Positions 1 through 5,281 of a stretch of 5,281 nt of DNA are shown here, one piece after another. This DNA comes from Candidatus Roizmanbacteria bacterium. GTDB lineage: Bacteria; Patescibacteriota; Microgenomatia; GCA-001788215; 2-01-FULL-40-14. Under the pieces are notes generated by a model that ran no database searches, had not been told where the DNA came from, and saw nothing but the letters and a program-made list of their open reading frames with translations. How positions within the stretch are numbered: position 1 is the first letter of the stretch; every line of letters begins with the position of its first letter. The stretch spans positions 1-5,281 of the forward strand of contig JACQMD010000146.1 in NCBI GenBank assembly GCA_016203755.1, written 5' to 3'. A program made the translations under genes and the position numbers.

Positions 1-207
1 ACTTCCCAATACGCAGGGGAATGGATCGCAATTGTTGAGGATAAAATCGTAGCCCATGGAAAAGATGCAGAAAAAGTCTATAAACAAGCGCTGAAAAAAG
101 CTACTGCGCAGTCTATAGCACTTGCAAAGGCCCCTGAAAAACAGTTGATGGTGCTGACACTATCTCCTTCCGAAAAAAACATGGGTGAAATTTTATCCCT
201 ATATTGA
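1..207 (+). CDS. DUF5678 domain protein, 3' part (5' end outside window)
   Basis: The reading frame is open from the first base and ends at TGA 205-207, giving 68 visible residues; the start lies left of the window. The segment YAGEWIAIVEDKIVAHGKDA (residues 4-23), followed by a charged helix (EKVYKQALKKA), matches the pattern I know for DUF5678: a short strand pair with a conserved Trp, a 'V-A-H/S-G-K-D-A' turn, then a helix. APEKQLMVL resembles the family's usual last strand. The function of DUF5678 is unknown; from memory it often sits directly upstream of a retropepsin-like protease gene in Patescibacteria, as here. The last ten or so residues look unlike the family and run 23 nt into the protease gene in another frame, so the C-terminus may be an artefact of a frame change at the A7 run (173-179). 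The family call is from pattern memory, not from a search. Confidence 0.7.
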   Translation, partial: TSQYAGEWIAIVEDKIVAHGKDAEKVYKQALKKATAQSIALAKAPEKQLMVLTLSPSEKNMGEILSLY

Positions 208-490
208 CTCCGGAGCGGATGTGACACTCATTCCGTTGTCATTGGGAAATCTTCTCGGATTGCGAGTTGATAACCACCATGTGCAAAAAATTGGCGGAAT
301 TTCAGGAAGTGTATCTATCATATATACAAAACGAAACATGAGAATTGGAAATAGCGAATTTACGTCACGAATAGCATGGTCATTACATGAAGATGTTCCG
401 CCACTTCTCGGGCGTCTTGATGTATTCGATCAATTTGATATTACCTTCCAACAAGAAAAGAAACGAATTGTGTTTGAAGAACACGGTTAG
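185..490 (+). CDS. Retropepsin-like aspartic protease, short N-terminus
   Basis: This encodes about 101 residues from a GTG start. The catalytic motif D-S-G-A-D is at residues 8-12, followed by a hydrophobic strand (VTLIPLSLGNLLGL), a central glycine-rich flap-like segment (IGGISGSV, about 37-44) and a C-terminal PLLGRLDVFDQFDITF block, which is the second hydrophobic-hydrophobic-Gly signature of retropepsins. Such proteins carry one catalytic Asp per subunit and act as homodimers; the substrate is unknown. Oddity: only seven residues precede the catalytic Asp, whereas about 25 do in HIV protease, so the first strand is missing from this start. No Shine-Dalgarno is seen before GTG 185. The frame is open from 158, and deleting one base in the A7 run at 173-179 would join it to the DUF5678 frame and supply a plausible first strand (LMVLTLSPSEK). 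Either the gene is translated from GTG 185 as a short form, or it is part of a fused or frameshifted product. Confidence 0.7.
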   Translation: MKFYPYIDSGADVTLIPLSLGNLLGLRVDNHHVQKIGGISGSVSIIYTKRNMRIGNSEFTSRIAWSLHEDVPPLLGRLDVFDQFDITFQQEKKRIVFEEHG

Positions 491-498
491 AGATCAAC

Positions 499-1701
499 TT
501 AAAACCTATTTCTGTTTTTCTGACACCCGGCCTTTACTACGAAAACATCGGCGCTTGCCCCGGCGCCAAAACTCACTACTAAGATATTATCTCCTGATTT
601 CATCGTATTTAGCTGCCGGACAAATGCCATAAGGGTGGTTGCGCCGCTTGCATTACCATCATACATAACCCAGGGAAAGGTCTCCCACGGATCGTTTTTT
701 CCAACTTTTGGAAGGACTCCCTGTTTTACGAGCAATCTACCCACACCTTTGAACATGGATGCGCTTGCGTGATGTGCAACAACACGATCAATCTGCTCTC
801 CTGGACAATACTTTTTAAATGAATCTAGCACAGAAGGAATACATTCCTCCAAAAGTCCGAGAAATAATTTTCCGGTATCGAATCCATTCATTTCAATCCA
901 GTGTCCAGGAGACGGATAGGGAAGTCGGATATAGGAAACTTGCTCATCTTGCTGTATCAACAGCCCTTGTTCGTCTATGTATTCTTTATAAGCCATTTCG
1001 CCGGGAAGTACACCCTTTTTATCTTCTTTTTCATGCGATGCTCCACAGATATACTGCAAAGATTTACCCGGAACAAATCCAAGTCCTGCAACGCCGTTTG
1101 AGAATACCCCCAGACTCAGCTTATCTGCCACTTTACCGTCCAGCATTCCCAAATACCTCGTGATATGTTCGACATCGAGAACGATCACACGCTTTCCCTG
1201 AAGTTTCTCATTCTTCACGGTATAGTGCGTTGCGGCACCGGAAGAATTACAAGCATGTGCAAAGAGATAAGATCCGCTTTCTACTAGTACGACTCTCTCT
1301 GGAAGTTTTGCAATACGGGCAACATCTTGCATATACGGCACTGCATCCATAACCATACCATTGCCAAAAACCACGGCATCAACCGAGTCACGTTCCCACT
1401 GATTCAATTCAAGAATACTCTTTATTGCCATGGAAGTAATTTCAAGTTCGTTTTGATAGTGCAATTCATTGTTGTTATGAACATTCTCAGGGTCCATCGG
1501 CCGAGATTGATAGAGTACTGGAAAGCCCTGCTTCTCTTCATCGCCCAATAATTTCTCAACACACCATCGACCAACTACACCACCGAGATTTGGGATGGTT
1601 GCATGAAGATACGCTTCACGAGTATAGAACGCGCCGGTGTCGAGGGAACCTTGTTTAAACAGTAAGGATGATTCCGCCAAATGTACTTCCGGAGAAAACA
1701 T
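499..1701 (-). CDS. 3-oxoacyl-ACP synthase III (FabH/KAS III)-like condensing enzyme
   Basis: A 400-residue thiolase-fold protein from ATG 1701. The triad of the KAS III family is visible: Cys151 in AHACNSSGAATHY, His310 in VVAHHASASMF (equivalent to the HQAN region) and Asn350 in YDGNASGATTLMA (equivalent to the GNTSAAS region). It ends in the usual glycine-rich strand, SFGAGASADVFVV (377-389). Family enzymes perform decarboxylative Claisen condensation of an acyl thioester with malonyl-ACP, or related acyl transfers; the substrate here cannot be read from sequence. The N-terminal 60 residues do not resemble the standard FabH opening and HHAS replaces HQAN, so this is a divergent member, not a clear fatty-acid FabH. 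The frame extends upstream to a TTG at 1722 (407 aa), but ATG 1701 has a weak AGG four bases ahead (TCAGGTACATG) and the TTG has nothing, so I chose the ATG. It follows purB on the same strand, probably co-transcribed. Confidence 0.8.
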   Translation of the reverse strand: MFSPEVHLAESSLLFKQGSLDTGAFYTREAYLHATIPNLGGVVGRWCVEKLLGDEEKQGFPVLYQSRPMDPENVHNNNELHYQNELEITSMAIKSILELNQWERDSVDAVVFGNGMVMDAVPYMQDVARIAKLPERVVLVESGSYLFAHACNSSGAATHYTVKNEKLQGKRVIVLDVEHITRYLGMLDGKVADKLSLGVFSNGVAGLGFVPGKSLQYICGASHEKEDKKGVLPGEMAYKEYIDEQGLLIQQDEQVSYIRLPYPSPGHWIEMNGFDTGKLFLGLLEECIPSVLDSFKKYCPGEQIDRVVAHHASASMFKGVGRLLVKQGVLPKVGKNDPWETFPWVMYDGNASGATTLMAFVRQLNTMKSGDNILVVSFGAGASADVFVVKAGCQKNRNRF

Positions 1702-1760
1702 GTACCTGATAGTATAAGTCAACGGGGCAATGCGAAGAGAGTCTAAAAGACAGCATTGAT

Positions 1761-3224
1761 TTAAAGTATCGGCTCCGGGATATACGTTGCTGCTTCGAGA
1801 TATTTACTAACAACACCATGTACTTGCGCGGCAAAATCAGCTATTTGTTCTGGAGCTCTCCCGACATATGCACTTGGATCACCAACAATATCATCTATCT
1901 CGGCACGCGTCATCCCTAATCGTTCATCTCCCGCATATAAATCAAACAAAGTATTTTCCTGAGTTCCTTCTTCCCGCATGCGACGTGCTTGTTTTGTTGA
2001 ATGTTCTTTGAGTATTGCGTGCGCCTCGTTTCGACCCATGCCTCTCTTCTGCAAAGCGTTCAAGATTCGTGTTGTGGTAAGAAATGGGTGATATTTATCC
2101 AGCTCTGCCTGAATAACTTTTGGATAAAATCCGCATTCATCAAGAATAGTCATGGATGTTTGTAATAATCCATCAGCTGCGAAAAACGAATCCGGCAGCA
2201 TAACACGTCTAATCACTGAGTCACTCACGTCTCCTTCATTCCATTGATTACCGATTAATCCTGTTGCCATATTGACATATCCCCCTAATACTTTGGTCAA
2301 TGCAAACATACGTTCGCCGGATCTTGCATTCATTTTATGGGGCATGCCAGAAGATCCCACTTGTCCTTCTTTAAATCCTTCGGTCATCTGGTCATTTCCT
2401 GCCATGAGTCGCATGCTCATTGCAAGATCCGAAGGACCCGCCACCAATTGCATCAGCGTCGAAACAACTTTATAATCAAGTGAGCGAGGATATACTTGTC
2501 CAACACTCCCCATAACATGTGCAAATCCCAATTGCTCCGCAATAGCTTTTTCAAGCGCCATAACCTTATCGGGATCTCCCAGAAGTTGCAACTGATCTGC
2601 TTGCGTGCCTACCGGCCCTTTAATGCCCCGTAATGGATAGCGCGCTATGAGGTTTTCCAGATCTTCAAATGCAAATAGTAACTGTTCTCCTGCATTTGCA
2701 AATTTTTTTCCCAGCAGTGTCGGCTGAGCTGGAACATTATGTGTCCTTGCCGCAATTGGTACATCCGCATACTTGACTGCAAGATTGCCGAGTCGCGCAA
2801 GTGTTGCTACAGATCGATCACGCACAATAACAAGTCCGTCTTTTATTTTCTTACCCTCAACATTATCAGTCAGATCGCGAGAAGTCATTGCTTTATGGGC
2901 AAAGTCGTATCCTGCCAAAAAATTAAATTCCTCAAGACGTGCCATAACATCATGTCTCGTTTTAAATTCGCGTCTCCGCATAGAACCAAGGTCAACTTGA
3001 TAGATAACACGCTCGTATGCATCTATTGCTTCTGCTGGGATCGGAACACCAAGTTGTGATTGCGCTCTCATAACAGCAATCCAAAATTGCCTCTCCTGCA
3101 CCACATTTGCCTCAGGCGACCATACCATAACCATCGGAGTACTTGCATACCGCTCGGCTAAGGCATCGGGGATTACCGGCCGTTCGCGAACAACAGATTC
3201 CGGAGGACTACCGTGTTCCTGCAT
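1761..3224 (-). CDS. purB: Adenylosuccinate lyase
   Basis: A 487-residue cytoplasmic enzyme of the fumarase/aspartase superfamily. It cleaves adenylosuccinate to AMP and fumarate, and SAICAR to AICAR. Visible landmarks from ATG 3224: RYAS near 25-28, RHDVMA at 90-95, TSRDLTDN at 114-121, THNVPAQPTLLGKK at 161-174 with the probable catalytic His162, RGIKGPVGTQ at 199-208, the mobile signature loop GSSGMPHKMNA at 290-300 with catalytic Ser291, WNEGD at 328-332, and an ADSL C-terminal domain up to YIPEPIL. The layout (RHDV, KGxxGTQ, MPHKMN, WNEGD) matches the actinobacterial and eukaryotic-like PurB lineage rather than the E. coli type; Ala300 replaces the usual Pro or Thr. Nothing is truncated. 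The frame extends to TTG 3260, but TTG 3260 and ATG 3233 lie inside the promoter, so ATG 3224 is the likely start, on a leaderless mRNA. The KAS III-like gene follows downstream. Confidence 0.93.
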   Translation of the reverse strand: MQEHGSPPESVVRERPVIPDALAERYASTPMVMVWSPEANVVQERQFWIAVMRAQSQLGVPIPAEAIDAYERVIYQVDLGSMRRREFKTRHDVMARLEEFNFLAGYDFAHKAMTSRDLTDNVEGKKIKDGLVIVRDRSVATLARLGNLAVKYADVPIAARTHNVPAQPTLLGKKFANAGEQLLFAFEDLENLIARYPLRGIKGPVGTQADQLQLLGDPDKVMALEKAIAEQLGFAHVMGSVGQVYPRSLDYKVVSTLMQLVAGPSDLAMSMRLMAGNDQMTEGFKEGQVGSSGMPHKMNARSGERMFALTKVLGGYVNMATGLIGNQWNEGDVSDSVIRRVMLPDSFFAADGLLQTSMTILDECGFYPKVIQAELDKYHPFLTTTRILNALQKRGMGRNEAHAILKEHSTKQARRMREEGTQENTLFDLYAGDERLGMTRAEIDDIVGDPSAYVGRAPEQIADFAAQVHGVVSKYLEAATYIPEPIL

Positions 3225-3231
3225 GAATCCC

Positions 3232-3260
3232 ATAATAGGAGAAACTGTACACCGTGTCAA
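3232..3260 (-). promoter_or_regulatory. purB promoter (sigma70-type), leaderless arrangement
   Basis: On the minus strand TTGACA (3260-3255) and TATTAT (3237-3232) are separated by exactly 17 bp, a perfect -35 and a near-perfect -10. The predicted transcription start is 7-8 bases beyond the -10, at 3225-3224, and ATG 3224 begins there. The mRNA would therefore start at or one base before the start codon, with no ribosome binding site. The -35 box overlaps the first possible in-frame TTG codon (3260), which rules that codon out as the start if this promoter is used. Confidence 0.75.
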
Positions 3261-3269
3261 GAGGGTTCA

Positions 3270-3298
3270 TTGCAATTCTGCTTCTTATATGTTATACT
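3270..3298 (+). promoter_or_regulatory. DEAD-box helicase promoter (sigma70-type)
   Basis: TTGCAA (3270-3275), a 17-bp spacer and TATACT (3293-3298) form a good sigma70-type promoter reading right. The expected start of transcription is about 3305-3307. It stands back to back with the purB promoter, the two -35 boxes being 9 bp apart, so one bound regulator or the polymerases themselves could couple the two genes. It leaves a leader of roughly 115-120 nt before the helicase start codon and lies downstream of the GTG at 3254. Confidence 0.65.
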
Positions 3299-3303
3299 AT
3301 ACC

Positions 3304-3313
3304 CTCAATTGAG
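3304..3313. promoter_or_regulatory. 10-bp perfect palindrome at the helicase transcription start
   Basis: CTCAATTGAG is a perfect 10-bp palindrome that begins about six bases after the -10 box, at the predicted transcription start of the helicase gene. Its position would suit an operator or an initial-transcript hairpin, but a 10-bp palindrome can occur by chance and no second copy was seen near the purB promoter. Confidence 0.25.
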
Positions 3314-3354
3314 AATTCGAGCTGTAACTGCACCGTTTCTTCATATGACACGTT

Positions 3355-3397
3355 GTTTTTGATAGCTCACGAAAAAGGTAGACGAGCCATCAAAAAC
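3355..3397 (+). promoter_or_regulatory. Strong hairpin in the helicase 5' leader
   Basis: Arms 3355-3368 (GTTTTTGATAGCTC) and 3384-3397 (GAGCCATCAAAAAC) pair at 13 of 14 positions, with one A-C mismatch (3364/3388) and a 15-nt loop (3369-3383) containing GAAAAAGG. It sits about 50 nt into the predicted transcript and ends 21-30 nt before the two candidate start codons, 3419 and 3428. Pyrimidine-rich sequence follows but no clean U tract, so it is not a standard terminator. Leader structures controlling DEAD-box helicase genes (for example cold-shock helicases) are known in other bacteria; a regulatory or mRNA-stability role here is inference. Confidence 0.5.
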
Positions 3398-3427
3398 GTC
3401 TTCTTATTATCTTTCTCAATGTCAATC

Positions 3428-4591
3428 ATGTATAACAACTTTCAACGGAAACGTCCGTTTCAGGGCGGTGGCCGAAGATATACGCCGGCCCGCATTGATC
3501 CGCGGCATTTCGTCAATAAACCGGTTGAAACATCTCAGGGTACTTCTTACGTACCCGCTCATTCTTTTGCAGATTTTCACCTTTCAAATACGCTCACGGG
3601 AAATATCACCCATAAAGGCTATACGACCCCGACTCCTATTCAGGATCAGGCAATCCCGCACCTGCTTGCCGGACGGGACGTCATCGGCATCGCCAATACC
3701 GGCACCGGGAAAACTGCGGCATTTTTGCTGCCGCTTATTGACAAAATACAGAAAGACCCGTCGCAGAAAGTACTCATTGTAGCTCCCACCCGTGAACTCG
3801 CGCTGCAAATACAGGATGAATTCAGAGCCTTTGCGTACGGCATGAATCTCTATTCCGTCTTGATTATCGGTGGAAGCAATATGTACCGGCAGAAAGAGAA
3901 GCTCAGGAGACCGTATAATATAGTGATCGCAACGGTTGGACGGCTAGCCGATCATATTGAACAAAGAACCATCGATTTATCACGTTTCCAAACGATTGTG
4001 CTTGATGAAGTTGACCGGATGATCGATATCGGATTTATCCGTGATGTCAAATACATCGTATCCCTTCTTCCCAAAAAACGCCAGTCGCTTTTCTTCTCGG
4101 CAACGGTCGGGGAGCGTGAACAGCAAATACTCCATACGTTTGTTAGCAATCCGATACGAATTTCGGTGGTTACCCGTCCAACCGCTGAAACGATTGAACA
4201 GGATATTGTGAAAGTTCCAGATCCGAGTAAAAAAATTGATACACTTCATGACCTTCTCATTAAAGACGGATTTGATAAAGTACTTATCTTTGGCCGCACC
4301 AAGTGGGGAGTGGAGAAGCTTACCAACAGGCTTATCGAACGCGGGTTTAAAGCAGGGACTATCCATGGCGGGAAAACGCAAGGGCACCGCATGCGAACGC
4401 TTGAAATGTTTAAGCAGAATGAGATTAAGATTCTTCTGGCAACCGATGTAGCATCACGCGGAATAGATATTGAAGATGTGACACATGTCATTAACTTTGA
4501 CCAGCCGGAATCATACGAAGACTACATCCACCGCATCGGCCGCACGGGTCGTGCCAACAAACGCGGCATGGCTCTCACGTTTGTGGAGTAA
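3428..4591 (+). CDS. DEAD-box ATP-dependent RNA helicase
   Basis: A 387-residue RNA helicase with two RecA-like domains that remodels RNA using ATP in the cytoplasm. Positions from ATG 3428: basic Gly/Arg-rich N-terminus (RKRPFQGGGRR, 7-17), upstream Phe47, Q motif GYTTPTPIQ (64-72), motif I ANTGTGKT (89-96), Ia PTRELA (120-125), GG (148-149), Ib TVGR (169-172), II DEVD (193-196), III SAT (224-226), IV VLIFGRTK (285-292), IHGGKTQGHR (312-321), V ATDVASRGID (338-347) and VI HRIGRTGR (368-375). It stops 12 residues after motif VI with no C-terminal tail. All catalytic motifs are present; motif II is DEVD rather than DEAD, and Ib has Val where Pro is usual. The frame is open back to a GTG at 3254, but that codon is upstream of the predicted promoter and the extra residues match no helicase; ATG 3419 (390 aa) or ATG 3428 is likely. 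Neither has a clear Shine-Dalgarno. Confidence 0.93.
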   Translation: MYNNFQRKRPFQGGGRRYTPARIDPRHFVNKPVETSQGTSYVPAHSFADFHLSNTLTGNITHKGYTTPTPIQDQAIPHLLAGRDVIGIANTGTGKTAAFLLPLIDKIQKDPSQKVLIVAPTRELALQIQDEFRAFAYGMNLYSVLIIGGSNMYRQKEKLRRPYNIVIATVGRLADHIEQRTIDLSRFQTIVLDEVDRMIDIGFIRDVKYIVSLLPKKRQSLFFSATVGEREQQILHTFVSNPIRISVVTRPTAETIEQDIVKVPDPSKKIDTLHDLLIKDGFDKVLIFGRTKWGVEKLTNRLIERGFKAGTIHGGKTQGHRMRTLEMFKQNEIKILLATDVASRGIDIEDVTHVINFDQPESYEDYIHRIGRTGRANKRGMALTFVE

Positions 4592-4597
4592 GGAGTA

Positions 4598-5047
4598 TTA
4601 GTTAGAAGTAGATTTATTTACAACTATTTCAAGGGGGAGCGTACTTATAACTTTATAATTCTTATCTTTCTCTTTCTTTTCATTCACTTGAAAAAAATAT
4701 CTTCCACTATCCTCTACTACGATTCCGTGAACATTAATTCTATCTCTAAGTCTTTTTTTACCATGAGGTAACTCAAGAATCCTTTCTAATATCTTTTCAG
4801 TTTTGCCACTTGGAGATTTAAAGTTTACTTGTAGTGAAATTTTTTTACCCTGATCTACCTCATCATAATCCCACAGGCTAACAATTTCATATTTAACAGG
4901 AACATTTATTTTTTTAAGTTCTTTCTGGCTATCTGGAATAGACAAATTTACTTCGAGCTTCTCAAAAACGTCGATCAGACTTATATTGTTTGATTCACTG
5001 TCGACAACTGATCTCTGACATAAAACTGACCAAATATGATTTATCAT
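4598..5047 (-). CDS. Hypothetical protein, predicted beta-rich (possibly DUF6941-like)
   Basis: A 149-residue protein that I do not firmly recognise. It opens with IWSVLCQRSVVDSESNNIS and LIDVFEKLEV, then alternates hydrophobic strands (VPVKYEIVSLW 49-59, KISLQVNF 69-76, GRYFFQVNEK 115-124, STLPLEIVV 135-143) with charged loops. There is no signal peptide, membrane segment or cysteine cluster. The layout of an opening strand, a middle strand, a G-R-Y-F-F-x-V strand and a final L-P-L-E-I-V-V strand suggests a small beta-sandwich, loosely like DUF6941; this is weak. Start ATG 5047 has no clear Shine-Dalgarno but lies 9 nt after the stop of the upstream DUF2283-like gene, so the two are probably co-transcribed. 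Its stop is 6 nt from the helicase stop, in tail-to-tail orientation. Base composition is much more AT-rich than the helicase gene, suggesting separate acquisition. Confidence 0.7.
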   Translation of the reverse strand: MINHIWSVLCQRSVVDSESNNISLIDVFEKLEVNLSIPDSQKELKKINVPVKYEIVSLWDYDEVDQGKKISLQVNFKSPSGKTEKILERILELPHGKKRLRDRINVHGIVVEDSGRYFFQVNEKKEKDKNYKVISTLPLEIVVNKSTSN

Positions 5048-5056
5048 ATGCTACGT

Positions 5057-5281
5057 TTAGCAGTATAGCGAGTAATTAAGATTACCGAATCTGTTATCTT
5101 TTTCGTCTAAAATGCTAGTCTTTATATAACTATCTTCAGTCTTTTTTGAAGATATATTCATGTCAATTAATCTTGAGTAATTCTGAATCTCTATACCAAT
5201 AACTTCCGATTTATCATTAAATTCCACAATAAATCCTGGAGCATATTCTTTATAGAAAGATTCTACCCCTCTCTTATAGAC
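5057..5281 (-). CDS. DUF2283-like protein, C-terminal part (5' end outside window)
   Basis: Reading the minus strand from the right edge, the frame is open for 74 codons and stops at TAA (5059-5057). The start is outside the window. The segment GFIVEFNDKSEVIGIEI (residues 16-32) matches the end of the DUF2283 pattern as I know it: hydrophobic strand, Asp/Asn turn, then V-x-G-I-E-I. Family members are small proteins of unknown function, some next to toxin-like genes. Here about 40 further polar residues follow (to NYSLYC), longer than the usual family ending, so the assignment is tentative. Coding is supported by the uninterrupted frame through AT-rich DNA with stop-rich alternatives, and by the tight 9-nt spacing to the next gene on the same strand. 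Composition is AT-rich like that neighbour. Confidence 0.6.
   Translation of the reverse strand, partial: VYKRGVESFYKEYAPGFIVEFNDKSEVIGIEIQNYSRLIDMNISSKKTEDSYIKTSILDEKDNRFGNLNYSLYC

Noticed and set aside
173..188. A AAA AAC heptamer in the correct phase for a classic -1 ribosomal frameshift, as in retroviral gag-pro
   Set aside because: A -1 shift from the DUF5678 frame reaches TGA at 186-188 almost at once; the protease is in the +1 frame, so this slip cannot produce the fusion.
819..1163. Plus-strand open frames inside the KAS III-like and purB genes
   Set aside because: They lie opposite strongly conserved coding sequence, encode low-complexity or frame-shadow peptides, and show no motifs or start signals.
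1702..1739. TATACT (1716-1711) just upstream of ATG 1701 as a separate promoter for the KAS III-like gene
   Set aside because: At 17 bp spacing the -35 would be CTCTTC, with no resemblance to TTGACA; TTGACT directly abuts the -10 and cannot serve. Co-transcription with purB is simpler.
3345..3362. Five-codon upstream ORF (MTRCF) in the helicase leader
   Set aside because: No ribosome binding site and far too short to judge; it overlaps the hairpin's 5' arm by chance as far as can be seen.
3254..3427. Longer helicase protein starting at GTG 3254 with 55-58 extra N-terminal residues
   Set aside because: The codon lies upstream of the predicted helicase promoter and inside the divergent purB promoter; the extra residues look like translated leader and match nothing in helicases.
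3646..4491. Minus-strand open frames inside the helicase gene
   Set aside because: They are antisense to conserved helicase motifs and have no recognisable domain or promoter.
5062..5090. TATACT (5067-5062) as a promoter for the 149-aa gene
   Set aside because: The motif lies inside the end of the upstream reading frame and the best -35 (TTCGGT or ATTCGG) is poor; a tight two-gene operon explains the spacing.

Overview
The window looks like a chromosomal piece from a Patescibacteria (CPR) genome, probably a Parcubacteria-type lineage. This is inferred from family content and not proven: a DUF5678 gene next to a retropepsin-like protease, a compact DEAD-box helicase with a DEVD box, short intergenic gaps and start codons without clear Shine-Dalgarno sequences. 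No tRNA, rRNA, insertion sequence or CRISPR array was seen.

Layout. (1) Left edge, plus strand: the 3' part of a DUF5678-type gene (1-207), overlapped by a short retropepsin-like aspartic protease (185-490). A run of seven A lies at the junction and a frame change may separate what was one reading frame. (2) Minus strand: an operon-like pair, purB (adenylosuccinate lyase, 3224-1761) followed after a short gap by a divergent FabH/KAS III-like thiolase-fold enzyme (1701-499) that keeps the Cys-His-Asn triad. (3) 3225-3418 is the only real intergenic region. It holds two back-to-back sigma70-type promoters: TTGACA-17-TATTAT reading left into purB, probably giving a leaderless mRNA, and TTGCAA-17-TATACT reading right into the helicase gene. 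The helicase leader is about 115-120 nt and contains a palindrome at the predicted transcription start and a strong hairpin. (4) Plus strand: the DEAD-box RNA helicase (3428-4591). (5) Right edge, minus strand: two AT-rich genes, a DUF2283-like gene running off the window (5281-5057) and, 9 nt later, a 149-residue protein of unknown function (5047-4598).

Functionally, purB serves purine nucleotide synthesis or salvage, the helicase serves RNA remodelling, and the KAS III-like enzyme is a condensing enzyme of unknown substrate. The two end modules have no assignable role. Nothing here convincingly forms a new multi-gene system. The observations most worth checking are the DUF5678/protease frame junction, the leaderless purB promoter facing the helicase promoter, the structured helicase leader, and the AT-rich pair at the right edge.
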